From: Eucommia ulmoides
Taxonomy: Eukaryota; Streptophyta; Magnoliopsida; Garryales; Eucommiaceae
Direction: 5' to 3'
NCBI GenBank assembly: GCA_016647705.1
Contig: CM028328.1
Coordinates: 35,936,501 to 36,000,500 of the forward strand
DNA: 64,000 nt
Below are positions 24,235-35,489 of the stretch, one piece after another. A model generated the notes under the pieces. That model saw only the letters and a program-made list of their open reading frames with translations, was not told the DNA's origin and searched no databases. Position 1 is the stretch's first letter; every line of letters begins with the position of its first letter. The translations under genes and the position numbers were made by a program.

Positions 24235-24489
24235 TAGCCCGTTCGCTCAAAAATTAAAAACGCAAGGTTCCCTCCCCAAATCCTCCACCTTCTCTCTAAA
24301 ACCTCACTCTCAAACCGTTCCAATACTCAAAAATCATCCGTCCATTACCAAAAGTAGTCATTTCCATCACGATTCAACCTCCAAGAATCGGATCTCCACC
24401 CCTATTTCCGAAAAATTAGGGTTTTTCGTGAAAGGTGCGATTTCTTCATTCTCTTTTGATTGGACCATTAATTCTCAACAAGTAAGTTT
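24235..24489 (+). promoter_or_regulatory. Internal leader/promoter-like segment with splice donor in element A
   Basis: After the palindrome array comes a C/T-rich leader ('ccctccccaaatcctccacc', 'ccttctctctaaaacctcac') and a gene-like 5' end. This terminates in CAACAA|GTAAGTTTC at 24480, a strong donor-like sequence. Athila elements are thought to express a late env-like ORF from a spliced or separate message. This could be the remnant of that leader. No ORF follows. Confidence 0.35.
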
Positions 24490-25982
24490 CTTTTACATTA
24501 CATTTAGTCTATTTTTTGAAATTATTGGTTGATTTATATGATTATATCAAAGAAATCAATGGATTTTGAAATTTTGCCCAAAAGCCCTTAATTTATGTAT
24601 GTTAGTATTAGAATTAGTTTAGATTTGTGTATGTATAAAGTTGTGTTTGCATGTTTAGATGTGAATTCATTTGGGCCAAGACCCGATGATGAGAATTATC
24701 CCCTAATTGCATATTGAGGTCGGCGGTAATACCTTCCTTGTATGTTTTGTGTGCTTAACATGTTGATTGGGTAAAAATTATCTCGATCCGAAAATTGCAC
24801 AACATTTGAACTCAATGAATAATTATCTAAACGATTAGACGTTGATTATTTGATATTAAGCTCATGATAGAAAATGAGGAAACTAGAACTTGATTTGGGG
24901 AAAACTTGAGGCGGAATCCTAGGTAAGGTAATTCCGGAGACGTGATTTAGGCCGTCATTTTTTCGCTTGAACCGTTGTAGCTAACCTAAAAATGTTAATT
25001 CCTTATTTCCCCTATTGAAGCCGATAACGTAATCAAATTTTGAAAACGTTCAAATACTCCTTTCAATTAAATTTTTCCTAACCTAACGTCGCTAAGCCTA
25101 ATTTTAAAAATTGAGTGAAATCAAGTGAGCGGTCGGGTTTTTGATAAATTCTTATTGATTCGGTATTAGTGTATTCACTTGTCACTTTTGTATTTCTTTT
25201 TGCACGCTCCTAAAATAAGTTTGGGGTTGTGTTTCTATCAATTCTTTTTACATATTCCTAAAATTTTATAAATTCGAATAAGTTTGGGGGTGTGTTTCTC
25301 TAACTTCTTTTTGCACTCTCCTAAAACTGTAACTATTCGAGTTAATTTAGGAATATGTTAGTTTTTTTTTTTTTTAAAGAATGAATAAATTTAGTTTTTC
25401 ATTTTCTTCTCTTTCAACAAATGAATACCAAGATTTTCATTTCTTATTCAGAATTGTACTTTAAATGTGGGGTCATGAGAGAGGATAGCGACAATCGATT
25501 TTACCTCTGGTATCGAACGATTAAACCGAATTGCTATTTTTATTCCAGTGATACCCGTGGTCATTCTCCAAAGTCAAACCAAGCCCTATTGATCTCTATG
25601 AATATCCGAGCCTACATTAGTGGATAGTAGACTCCAAACAAGCGTATGGTTTTCTTAAGTCCTTCAACGGTTTAAATTATGAGCTTAACAATGGAATAAT
25701 CGAATCCAGTATTTGACTAGTTATACATTTGAGTTCTCACACACACACTACAAATGGATCTAGAATGGTTTTTATTGATATTGATCTTTGAAATTCTAAA
25801 ACACCACTTGGTGTGGGTTACTTCCCGAACTTGATCCAATTTAGGGATGTTGAGGGAGGAATAAATTGGTCAATTTGATTGAACTTTATATTTGCATGCA
25901 TACGCTTCTTTCATGTTAGTTTAATTTTTTGTTAGTTAGTTTAGTTTAGCGTTAGTGTTTTACTCGAGGACTAGCAAAATTC
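24490..25982 (+). mobile_element. Non-coding 3' internal region of element A
   Basis: It aligns in inverted orientation with 29286-30800 (element B) and with parts of E and G, so it is a conserved non-coding 3' region of the family. It includes two near-repeats around a G-rich motif (GTTTGGGGTTGTG at about 25220 and GTTTGGGGGTGTG at 25282-25294). The 68-codon frame at 25421 is not conserved in the relatives. Confidence 0.65.
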
Positions 25983-25997
25983 TAAGTTTCGGGGTAT

Positions 25998-27503
25998 TGA
26001 TAGGTGTGAAAAACCTATCTATTTCTAAACCAAATTTGTTAGTTTTCAAGCATTTTAGTTATATTTAATTGTGTTTTAGTGTAGAACAGGTGAAAGGACG
26101 TCAACGGGCGAGAAACAAGTGAAAACGGTGGAGAAACGGTGATGTAAATGTGCAAAACAGGGTTTCGGTGAATGAAGATCACCGCCTAGGCAAAAGTTCC
26201 AATGCTTAGGCAGAAAAGAGGCAGAATGTTAGAGTGCTGAAGGGCTGAACCATTGCCTAGGCGAGAAAACCACCGCCTAGGCAAGAAAACGACAGATTGT
26301 TATACCAGCATGCACCGCCTAAGCGAAAAAACCACCGCTTAGGCAAAGTTACCGACAGAATTTAACCGACTTAAGTCCACTGCCTAAGCGGTGAACCACC
26401 GCTTAGGCGGTAACACTCTGCACAGAATTATCTATTTTTAGATATTTTGAAGATATTTTCCAAATCCCTCCTTTTAACCCTTTTCTCCACAAAACCTCAA
26501 GGGACCGGAGACACTCCTTAGACGTGGGAGAGAGCTTGGTTGTTCTTGAGAGATCTCTTCCACCTTAGTTAGATTAGAATAGTTTAGGAGGTGTTCTTGT
26601 CCAATCCTCGAAGAGCTAGAAGAGGAAGTTCATCAACGGAGAAGAGGAAGCTCAGGAGGATTGTTCTTTGGCGAAAGTGGACTACTCCACTTTGAGATTT
26701 GGCTTTTCTTCCCTTGTTTCCATATTTGTATTTAATGTTTATTGTTGATGATGATGATATCCTTTTGATTTAATGTTGTATTGGCTAAGAACATGTTAGT
26801 CTAATTTAGAGATTAGTTAGGGAAAGGTGTAGTTGTGTAAATATTCGTTTGATTTAATATATGTTTCTTTAACGGTTGTTGCTTTTAAGTCCGATTGTGT
26901 CTATCATTTGATGACGATCTTAATATGCTTGTAATCGTATTAGGGTTGGATTTGAGAATCTAGGGTTTGACACTCGGGAAAGGTAACCCTGAATTCCGAC
27001 TAGGGTTAACACATCGTTACGACCTAACGACCAGGGAGGGCGTTAGTTAGTGTGCAATCGATGACGTTGGGTCAAGACTCACGTGGCCTAGAGTCATTAA
27101 GACATTGAGGGGGATCTCTTCATCGATGCGAGATCGCGTATTCCCTCGTATTACACTCAGAAGAGGTGGTGGAGGAGTTTACGAACTGAGATTGTCGGAT
27201 ATCTAAACTCCATTATTGTTAACTAAATGAAATCAAACGTGTATTAAGTGAACGAAATCAATCCCTAATTAATCAACCTAGTTAGAATTAACCCACTAAT
27301 TGTAGTTTAGCTTAGTTAAATTTTAATTCACGTATTCCGTTGTTAGGATAACACGAGACTACGTCAATTGCGGTATTCAATTAAATTATTCATACTTTTC
27401 TTTGTGGGAATGATATCCGATCTTCAAAGATCCACTATATTAAAAATTTAGACCTCGTATACTTGCGAGCGTAAGTAGGCATGCATAAATTCCGCCCTTA
27501 CCA
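25998..27503 (+). repeat. 3' LTR of element A
   Basis: It starts TGATAGGTGTG, preceded by a decayed polypurine tract AAGTTTCGGGGTATT (25983-25997), and ends CCCTTACCA. At 1506 bp it shares three palindrome-array segments with the minus-strand LTR at 31104-32618 that the element's own 5' LTR lacks. Its U5 end is followed by AGTTTTT, the family's LTR-to-primer spacer, instead of a target-site duplication. Confidence 0.9.
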
Positions 27504-27504
27504 A

Positions 27505-27577
27505 GTTTTTGAGTTAGTGGTGAGTATTCCCGCCTGTCACGCGGGTGACCCGGGTTCGATCCCCGGCAATGGCGCCA
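27505..27577 (+). pseudogene. tRNA-Asp(GTC) copy including CCA, at the U5-U5 junction
   Basis: From AGTGGTGAGTATTCC (27515-27529) to the end at 27577, the sequence follows plant tRNA-Asp almost base for base: anticodon GTC at 27536-27538, the T-arm GGGTTCGATCCCC, and the acceptor strand CAATGGCG. It then carries CCA, which plant tRNA genes do not encode. The first bases (27505-27514, GTTTTTGAGT) can be aligned to the tRNA 5' end with two gaps, or can be the LTR spacer AGTTTTT of element A. It runs straight into AAAACT and the reversed LTR of element B. This is exactly the order of a tRNA primer and the minus-strand cDNA grown from it. It is not a working gene: the D-arm is damaged and the acceptor stem mismatched. 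Confidence 0.85.
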
Positions 27578-27583
27578 AAAACT

Positions 27584-29270
27584 TGGTGGCCGCAAATAAT
27601 GTGTTTCCACTTTCACCGCAAGCGTACGGATCAAGTTTTAGTATAATGGACCTTTCGGTCGGGTATCGTATCCACAGGGATTGGTGTTATTACTATCGAG
27701 TATTGCGATTGTCATAACCTGACTTTATCTAGGCGACAAAAATGGAATTTAATTAATTACTAATTCTAAACTAAAATACTAATTAAGTTAACTATACTAT
27801 AAATACTAATTTGAGATTGTTTAGGGGAGTAGATTGCCTAGGGATTAACTTTATTTGCTTAAATGCATTTGATTTCGTTTTAGTTAACATTAACGGCGTT
27901 CGGCGTATCCGACAATCTCAGTTCGTATACTCCCTTGCCACCTATTCCGAGTGTAAGACTAGGGAATACGTGACTTCGTGTTAATGCCGAAATCCCCCTC
28001 AACGTCTTAACGACTCTAGGTCACGTGAGTCTCGCCCCAACGTCATCGATTGCACACTTTCTAATACCCTCCCAGGTCGTTAGATTGTCGTGTTGTGTTA
28101 ACCCTAGTCCAAATCTGGGGTTACCTATCCCAAGTGTCAAACCCCATATTCTCAATATATCTAAACTAGTATATAATCGTAGAAAACACGACAACACAAT
28201 CGAAATTATAAGGAACAACCATAAATGAAATACAAATTCAACCAAAACTACATTTTCATAAATAATACATTAATCCCTTAAAATCCATGTTTAACTCATG
28301 CACCTAACCATTTATACAATGTAAAACGAGGTAAACATGCTCAACAACTACCAAAATGAAGAAAGTAAAGATAAGAAACGAGTGACTTAGCCTATATCTG
28401 AAGAATTGGCGCTAGAACCGTCGATCGATTGCTTCCTCGTTGGTCCTCCACCTCGGGTTGAGAGCTCTCCCTCAAAAATCCCTAATCCTACTCCTAAAAT
28501 ATGGCCTAAGGCCTTAAGGGCTGAAGAAAGGAAAGAGATGAGGAGAGAAGGAATTAAAAATAGGCTAAAATATCTCAAAATATCTCATAAATATCAAGGC
28601 TATGCTGTAGGATTTTCACCTAGGCGAAGTTAAGTTGGTTAACTTTATGTCGGAATTTCACCTAAGCAAAGAAAATTTCGCCTAGGCGAAGTTACTGCAG
28701 GTTTGCAATTTTGTTTTAGCTGTAACCTCTTTATCCAAACTATGATTGAGGTGATTCAAAAACCTATGGAAAGATAAGAAAAATATATACAACTTCCATG
28801 TTTTGAGTATTTCCAAAATCGGATTAAATCATGGTCCAAAATAGCCTTGAAGTTACAACACCTATACCGGCTTTGCAGGTTTGGTGACCGCCTAGGCGAA
28901 GAAGTATGCGGTGGACTTGGAAATGTTTCTACTGGGGTTTCCACCTAGGCGGAGGAATTTCCTGCTTAGGCGGTGGGCTGTCAGTAGCCTTTTGTCATTC
29001 TCAGCATCTTCACTGCCTAGGCGGAGGTTTGGACGCCTAGGCGGTGGGCTTCCTTCATATTTTTGCCTCCTTGCTTGTTTATCCACCGTAACTTCGACTC
29101 GCCTTCGATTCGATCTCATCGTTTTCACTCTAGTTTTCTATCTTTTTGCTCCACACATTTGATTTATACAAAAAGTATAAAAACATATTAAAACATATAA
29201 AAATAACTATAAACGTACTCGAAAACTAACAAATTCAGATTGAAAATACGTAGGTAATTTACACCTATCA
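27584..29270 (-). repeat. U5-proximal LTR of element B (divergent subfamily)
   Basis: On the minus strand it starts TGATAGGTGTAAATTACC at 29270 and ends GCCACCA at 27584, 1687 bp. Its promoter-proximal palindromes are CCGCCTAGGCGG-type (about 28880-29050 and 28610-28700). Its sequence differs widely from the other LTR of element B (31104-32618), so the two were not made together as a normal LTR pair. A decayed polypurine tract follows at 29271-29285. Confidence 0.8.
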
Positions 29271-29285
29271 AATACCTTCAAACTC

Positions 29286-31078
29286 AGAATTTTGCTAGTC
29301 CTCGAGCAAAACACCCACACAATACGAGAAAGTATACAAACTAATTACGAAATTAAAAACTACAAACGAAAAACATTAAAAATTAAAATGTGTAAGTTTT
29401 GATTATCATCTACCGGGCGAAATATTTTTCCCTCATCGGCCCCTAATCCTATCAAGTTCAAGCATAAATCACACCATGTGGTGTTCTAGAATTTCAACAT
29501 TCAAAAATAGTAAGCACCATTCTAGATCATGTTTAAGTGTGTGTGATTAAACTCAATTATACTACTATCCGTTGATTAGATGGGATTATCCCTAAATAAA
29601 GATCATGACTAAAACCTTTAAGGTATAGGCAATCCATATGCCTAACCTGGGATCTATTCTCCCCTAATGTAAGCTTGGAGGTTCATGATCAATAGGACTT
29701 GGTTTGGTTTTGGAATAATGGCCAAGGGTATTTTGGAATAGAAAATAGGTTAACGTCGTTAACTTAACGTTACCCGAGGCACATCGCTTGGCACACTCAC
29801 ACTTGAAACCCCATAGTTTATTTAGAAATAACCCTGAACAAACGTTTAAGAACGTCGTACTCACTTGTCATGTCAAAAAGAAATGATTTTTTTATTTTTA
29901 TTTTTAAACACACCCCCAAACTCATTCAAATTTCTACAATTTTAAGAGTAAGCAAAAATGATTAAGTAACACCCTCCAGAATGTATTCGAATTCTTATAA
30001 CCTTAGGAATGTGCAAACAATATGAACGACAAACAACAAGTGAGTACTCGAATACCGAACCAATTAGAATTTCGTCCTAAACCCAACCGCTCACATCAAG
30101 TAGAAATGCTAACTTGATTCACTCTAATTGTGCCTTCAATTTAGCGATGTAGGTTTGGAAAAAGTTCAATTGGCTATGGTATTTGTTAAGTATTCAGAAT
30201 TGAAACGGCTATTAGGCTTCGATAGGGTAACGAGGGATAATGATATTGTATGGTAGGCTTCAAAAGGCTCAAGCGATCATATGGCTGCCTAAATCATATC
30301 TCCTAAACAATCTCGCCTAGGATTTTGCCTCGAATTTCTCTTAAATCAGGTTTTAGAATCCCTATTGTCATGAAATTGATTAACGGATAATCAGTTTCAA
30401 ATCAATAAGATAGTGCTATATTGAGTTTACATGCTTGTGCATTTAGGGTCTACAATAACTTTTACTAAACGATACGTTAAGCACACAGAACACACATGAA
30501 TGACCGTTATGCTCAACCTCAAAACAATCAGGGGACAGAGTCATCATCGGGTAAAGGCCCAGATGACGTCAAAACGTAGCACAAAACAACATCTAAACTA
30601 ACAATCTATTCCTAAAAAAGCATGCACACATATAAAAATAGTAAAACATGCTAAAAAACATATACACATACTAAAACATACTACACATCACCACCAACTC
30701 AACACAGGTGGTGTCCAAACAAGCCGTCAGCGATCCCAATGACAGTATATAGCATGATATTGAAGACAGGGGTTTAGAACACGTACCTGGGAGGCGAGAG
30801 GATCTCGCCTCCAACTCAAATTTACGGAGATGTATCTAACTTATTTGTGACCCTGGGTTTCCTCCCAAAACGCTTTTGGTTTAATGTCCTCGGCTCGACA
30901 CATGCCCTCAAGACTGGTGAGATTTTCAATAACCGAACTGCAAGAGCACCTGTCGATCTAACATCTTCAAGCATCCTGCAGGAAGCAAAAACAAAACTAC
31001 AAATGAAAATTATATAAAAAAATGCCTAAATTAAAATCAAATTATTTACTCACAATATCAATAGTAACACTCTTTCCA
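29286..31078 (-). mobile_element. Non-coding internal region of element B
   Basis: It is a reverse-orientation match to the 3' internal part of element A and to elements E and G. It has a central G-rich motif at about 29908-29921. A 'cctcccaaaacgctttt' block near 30855 corresponds to the AAGCGCTT...GGGAGG signature that follows the last ORF in many Athila-type elements. No gag or pol frame survives; the only frames are short and not shared with relatives. Confidence 0.65.
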
Positions 31079-31097
31079 ATCCCCGGCAACGGCGCCA
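31079..31097 (-). other. Primer-binding site of element B (tRNA-Asp)
   Basis: On the minus strand TGGCGCCGTTGCCGGGGAT perfectly complements the 3' end of plant tRNA-Asp, 6 bp inside the LTR at 31104. It stops at the usual length, unlike the long tRNA copy at 27505-27577. Confidence 0.9.
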
Positions 31098-31103
31098 AAA
31101 ACT

Positions 31104-32618
31104 TGGTAGGGGCGGAATTTGTGCACGCCTACTTACGCTCACAAGTATACGAGGTCTAAAGTTTTAATATAGTGGATCTTTGAAGATTGGATATCGTTCC
31201 CACAGAGAAAAGTGTGAATAATTGAATTGAATACCGCAATTGACATAGTCTCGTGTTATCCTGACGACGGAAGACGTGAATTGAAATTTAACTAAACTAA
31301 ACTACAATTAGTGGGTTAATTCTAACTAGATTGATTAATTAGGGATTAATTTTGTTCACTTAATACACATTTGATTTCATTTAGTTAATAATACCGGAGT
31401 TTAGGTATCTGACAATCTCGGTTCGTAAATTTCTCCGCCACCTCTTTCGAGTGTAAGACGAGGGAATATGCGACTTCGCGTCGACGAAGATGTACCCCTC
31501 AATGTCTTAATGACTCTAGGCCATGTGAGTCTTGACCCAACGTCATCGATTGCACACTAACTAACGCCCTCCCGGGTCGTTACATCGTAACGATGTGTTT
31601 ACCCTAGTCCGAATCCAGGGTTACCTCTCCCGAGGGTCAAACCCTAGATTCTCAAATCCAAACCTAATACCATTACAAGAATATAAAGATCATCATCAAA
31701 TGATAAATACAATCGGACTTAAAAGCAACAACCGTTAAAGAAATATATATTAAACCAAACAAGTATTTACACAACTACACCTTTCCCTAACTAATCTCTA
31801 AATTACACTAACATGTTCTTAGCCAATACAACATTAAATCAAAAGGAGATCATCATCATCAACAATAAACATTAAATACAAATATGGAAACAAGGGAAGA
31901 AAATCCAAATCTCAAAGTGGAGTAGTCCACTTTCGCCAAAGAACAATCCTCCCGAGCTTCCTCTTCTCCGTTGATGAACTTCCTCTTCTAGCTCTTCAAG
32001 GATTGGCCAAGAACACATTCTAAACTAATATAATCTAACTAAGGTGGAATCGATCTCTCAATAACAACCAAGCCCTCTCCCACCTCTAAGGAGTGTCTCC
32101 GGTCCCTTGAGGTTTTGTGGAGAAAAGGGTTAAAATGAGAGATTTGGAAAATATCTTCAAAATATCTAAAAATAGATATTTTTGTGTAGAGTGTTATTGC
32201 CTAAGCGGTGGTTCACCGCTTAGGCGGTGGACTTAATTCGGTTAAATTATGTCAGTAACTTCGCCTAAGCGGTGGTTTTTTCGCTTAGGCGGTGCATGCT
32301 GGCATAACAATCTATCGTTTTCTCGCCTAGGTGGTGGTTTTCTCGCCTAGGCGGTGGTTCAGCCCTTCAGCACTCCAACATTCTGCCTCTTTTCCGCCTA
32401 AGCGGGGGAACTTCCGCCTAGGCGGTGATCTTCATTCACCGAAACCCTGTTTTGGACATTTACATCACCGTTTCTCCACCGTTTTCACTTGTTTCGCGCC
32501 CTTTGACGTCCTTTCACCTGTTCTACACTAAAACACACTAAAACACAATTAAATATAACTAAAATGCTTGAAAACTAACAAATCCGATTTAGAAATGATA
32601 GGTTTTTCACACCTAACA
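31104..32618 (-). repeat. 5' LTR of element B
   Basis: At 1515 bp it is close in sequence and in palindrome-array structure to the LTR at 25998-27503, but in the opposite orientation. The outer end CCTAACA has one or two changes from CCTATCA. It is followed by GTTGT, the right copy of the composite's target-site duplication. Confidence 0.9.
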
Positions 32619-33000
32619 GTTGTCATAATCTTTTACATTGGGAAAAAACTTGGACTATGGAAAGTATAATTTTAACAGGAATTTGGAATAATCACCGTAG
32701 TAGTTTGTTATCCAGAATCGTCTAGTTCAATTCCATCAAGTTTCAATATTTGAATTTTTTTTTTCTAAGATCGTTATTAAGATTACCTAGGCCCTGTATG
32801 CTACTCGAGGTTTCTTCGATGGCTCTACTTCACTTCTTCAGTCTTAAATTGAAGGCAAACGGAATAGGCCTTCCTGAAATAACTTAGAGGAAGCAGAAAA
32901 AAGTGATAGAGAAACAAGTGCTAATTACTAACAACTAGCAAATGTTATTTCATCCTCGTAGTGTTGAGAGGGTTGTTATGCTTTTTTTCTCTCCTCTTTC

Positions 33001-33006
<6 letters not shown>

Positions 33007-33040
<34 letters not shown>
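33007..33040. repeat. (CT)n microsatellite
   Basis: About 17 CT repeats in H internal sequence, embedded in a longer pyrimidine-rich strand (32984-33060). Confidence 0.9.
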
Positions 33041-34781
33041 ATGTATCTCTTCACTCTAGCAAATGAGGACTTATACTTCCTATATAATGTAGGTAGAAAA
33101 CTTTAGGTAGTGATCCCAGTCCAGTTGGCCCAAGTTACTAGGTGTTCACGCACCCATACGACTTAATACCCGGATTGTATAGAGAGCGTGATTCACCCAA
33201 TTGCTTTCGTGTGACCACACATTGCTTAAAAAAATTATGAAACCAGTCTTTATTTTATTATTTTCTTTTCTCTTAATAGGTACTTTTAGGATTTTTACAA
33301 TTTGGTGAATTAAGGTAATTTGAGTCAGTCTCGAGGTCTTTATTGATTTCGCCCTTATCGCGGTAACGGTCCCATTACCAGTTATTTATCTTAGTAAAGT
33401 CTCATTGTCTTCTTCCAATCTTGATTATCTTCAATCTTACAAGGTTCCTCCTCTTAATTTTTTTTTTTTTTTTTTTTTTTTACTTTAAGTAGGTTTCCAT
33501 GTGCTTCCAAATTGGTTATTTTTAGGTAAAATCTCAGTCTACCCTCTTTTGTTTATTTGCCCAACCTTTCAAGAATTTTTCAATGGTGAGGTCAGGTTCC
33601 ATAACTTTATCAATCATATTTCACATCATGAATCTTCCAAATATTTCCCTCTCTATTCCGCTTATGGAAGTCTTTTATATTTGTTAATGGTTCCTTAGAT
33701 ACTCCCGAGTTGGAACATATGTAATGATTCCATAACAGGGCTCCTGAGTTTTTCTTCTAACTTTCTTAGATTGTATTGTTAATATCTCACCATAGTTTGG
33801 TTGAAACAAGACTTTTCCTCTTAGAATTACTTTTGATTACGTTCGAATTTAATGTTAGAATCATATTTATCATAGCCTTGGCCTTTCTGTGGTGTATAAA
33901 TTATGATAGATAGGTTAATAGTTGAAGGCTAGAATTGCAAATTCGAAACATGATTTAAGTAGATAATAATGTACTTTATAACAGTAGGGTTATACCTAAG
34001 TTACTTACGGACATTGTCTAAACACCAAAATTCCCTAATTAAGGAAAACTAGAAAAAGCAAAAAGCTAGATAGATATCAAAATACATATAAAGGCCTAAT
34101 ACCCCCCATCCTAGCTTAGTTCACGATTTCGTTGACATTGATCGCACCATTTTGAATGAGGTCTTCGACATGGTTTTGCTGGGAGTAGCATTTATCGATA
34201 TGATAACCTGTTCATCTAGAGTGATACTAGCAAAATACATTTGAGTTAAACTATGGAGAATGTGGGTTAGGTCGATGGAAAGGAAGGGGTATTAGCAGAT
34301 TATCATTGAGGCATTAGTGGTATATTTAGGAGAGCGAAATGGGAAGTATAGTGAAATTTTAACATTCCTGAGAAGATTGAATAGGTTTATGAGTAGCAGG
34401 GGTAGAGGCTCGATGCTTGGGGTATGTACATTTTTCAGTAGAAGTTGGGTACATATTTTTATTCCTTGCAGTGTTAGACTAGCTCCTAGGTATAAACTAT
34501 CATATTTGTTTAATTGTTTGACCCAATCTATCGATTTGATCCTACATTTTGGATATCTCTCCCTGGACTAAGTCTTATTTAGGGACCTCTTCTTCGAATT
34601 GCTGATAGGTCGATGCTTCAGTCATTGGTTCTATGTCAGTAGTCTGATTATTTCCTAAGTTTGTTTCATCGTTGGCGTCATCTTTACACTCCTCTTCCCA
34701 TTTAATGTCGGAATTGTCAACTTGTTTCATAGGCTCTGAACAAGTTACCTAATAGGCATTTTCACAGTTTCCCATGGTGAT

Positions 34782-35017
34782 CTATTCTCCGTGTAGGGGT
34801 TTAGGGTCATATATCCGTACTCCGAGGTTACCAAAATTGTTACAAGGCATTATTTCTACTATTAGACCAAAGGATTCATCTTCGTAGGTCCTAGGTGGAG
34901 ACACAGATTCTTGTTTGATTTTCCTTAGAAGTGGTTTCGGGTTCATTTCGTTCGCGGATTTCTTCAAGGCAGCAATTGTTTCTTACATCTTAGCATGGTA
35001 TTGTGATGTTGATCCCA
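34782..35017 (-). pseudogene. Antisense ORF remnant in the H element
   Basis: On the minus strand an ATG at 35017 gives MGSTSQYHAKM, a stop, then ETIAALKKSANEMNPKPLLRKIKQESVSPPRTYEDESFGLIVEIMPCNNF and so on, to a stop at 34782. The mix of residues (Lys/Glu/Pro rather than AT-biased Asn/Lys/Ile) is more protein-like than other frames nearby. I do not recognise it. Some Tat-lineage elements carry an antisense ORF between pol and the 3' LTR, which is the position here. That link is inference. Confidence 0.25.
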
Positions 35018-35489
35018 TCTTAATGTCTTTAACATACGAGCTTTAGGATAGCTATTCAGTAAAGGGTTGTTTAGATGTTTGTTCAAGGTGGGCTTATTGT
35101 GTAGTTATTTAAAGGCGAATGTATTTGTGATTAGAGTAAGTTTTAAGTGCATTATAAGGATGAAAGGGCATTAATGATTTAATGCTTGTATTTGAGAGTT
35201 TATCGTATTAAGTAAAATAAGGTTTCTTGTTCTTTTCTGCAACTTGCTCTGTATTCCAATTTTTTTGAAACATTTTTTTGATGTTGAGCAAGCTAGAAAT
35301 GCATAGGATAGAATGAGAATTCTTATACTTACTATTATGCCCTTATTGGTCTTAGAAAGTTTATTCTAGCTACCTAGTGTAATAATTATATAAATAAATG
35401 TACACAAAATAAAAAATAAAATCTCTCTACAAGATAGTGTCCGAAGTAAAATAGGGTTTTGCATATCCTCTATCCTAGGCTCACTATAT

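Larger units (their letters stand above)
21639..32618. mobile_element. Head-to-head Athila-type composite with both outer ends U3
   Basis: The left half (element A, + strand) is 21639-27503. The right half (element B, minus strand) is 27584-32618. They meet at their U5 ends across 27504-27583, which holds a tRNA-Asp copy. Neither half has its own target-site duplication, but the composite does: GTCGT at 21634-21638 and GTTGT at 32619-32623 (4/5). Both outer ends are LTR starts (TGATAGG on the left; CCTAACA, decayed from CCTATCA, on the right). The natural reading is insertion of one joined molecule through two U3 ends. Later inversion or ectopic exchange is the alternative. Confidence 0.65.
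32619..35489. mobile_element. H-family internal sequence, 3' part
   Basis: This is the continuation of the host element beyond the composite. No reverse transcriptase or integrase motif is visible. It holds a (CT)n microsatellite at 33007-33040 and a T run at about 33459-33481. The last 260 bp match 4233-4513, placing this directly before an H LTR. On the minus strand, 34782-35017 reads as a decayed ORF (see separate entry). The sequence is not alignable by eye to the 1391-1848 segment. Confidence 0.4.

Noticed and set aside
27505..27577. Functional tRNA-Asp gene
   Set aside because: The D-arm is damaged, the acceptor stem has mismatches, CCA is encoded, and both sides are LTR sequence. A retro-copied primer explains it better.
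28892..29162. Arg/Pro-rich ORFs on both strands
   Set aside because: Both are translations of the CCGCCTAGGCGG palindrome array in the element B LTR, and overlapping ORFs on both strands reflect the palindromes.
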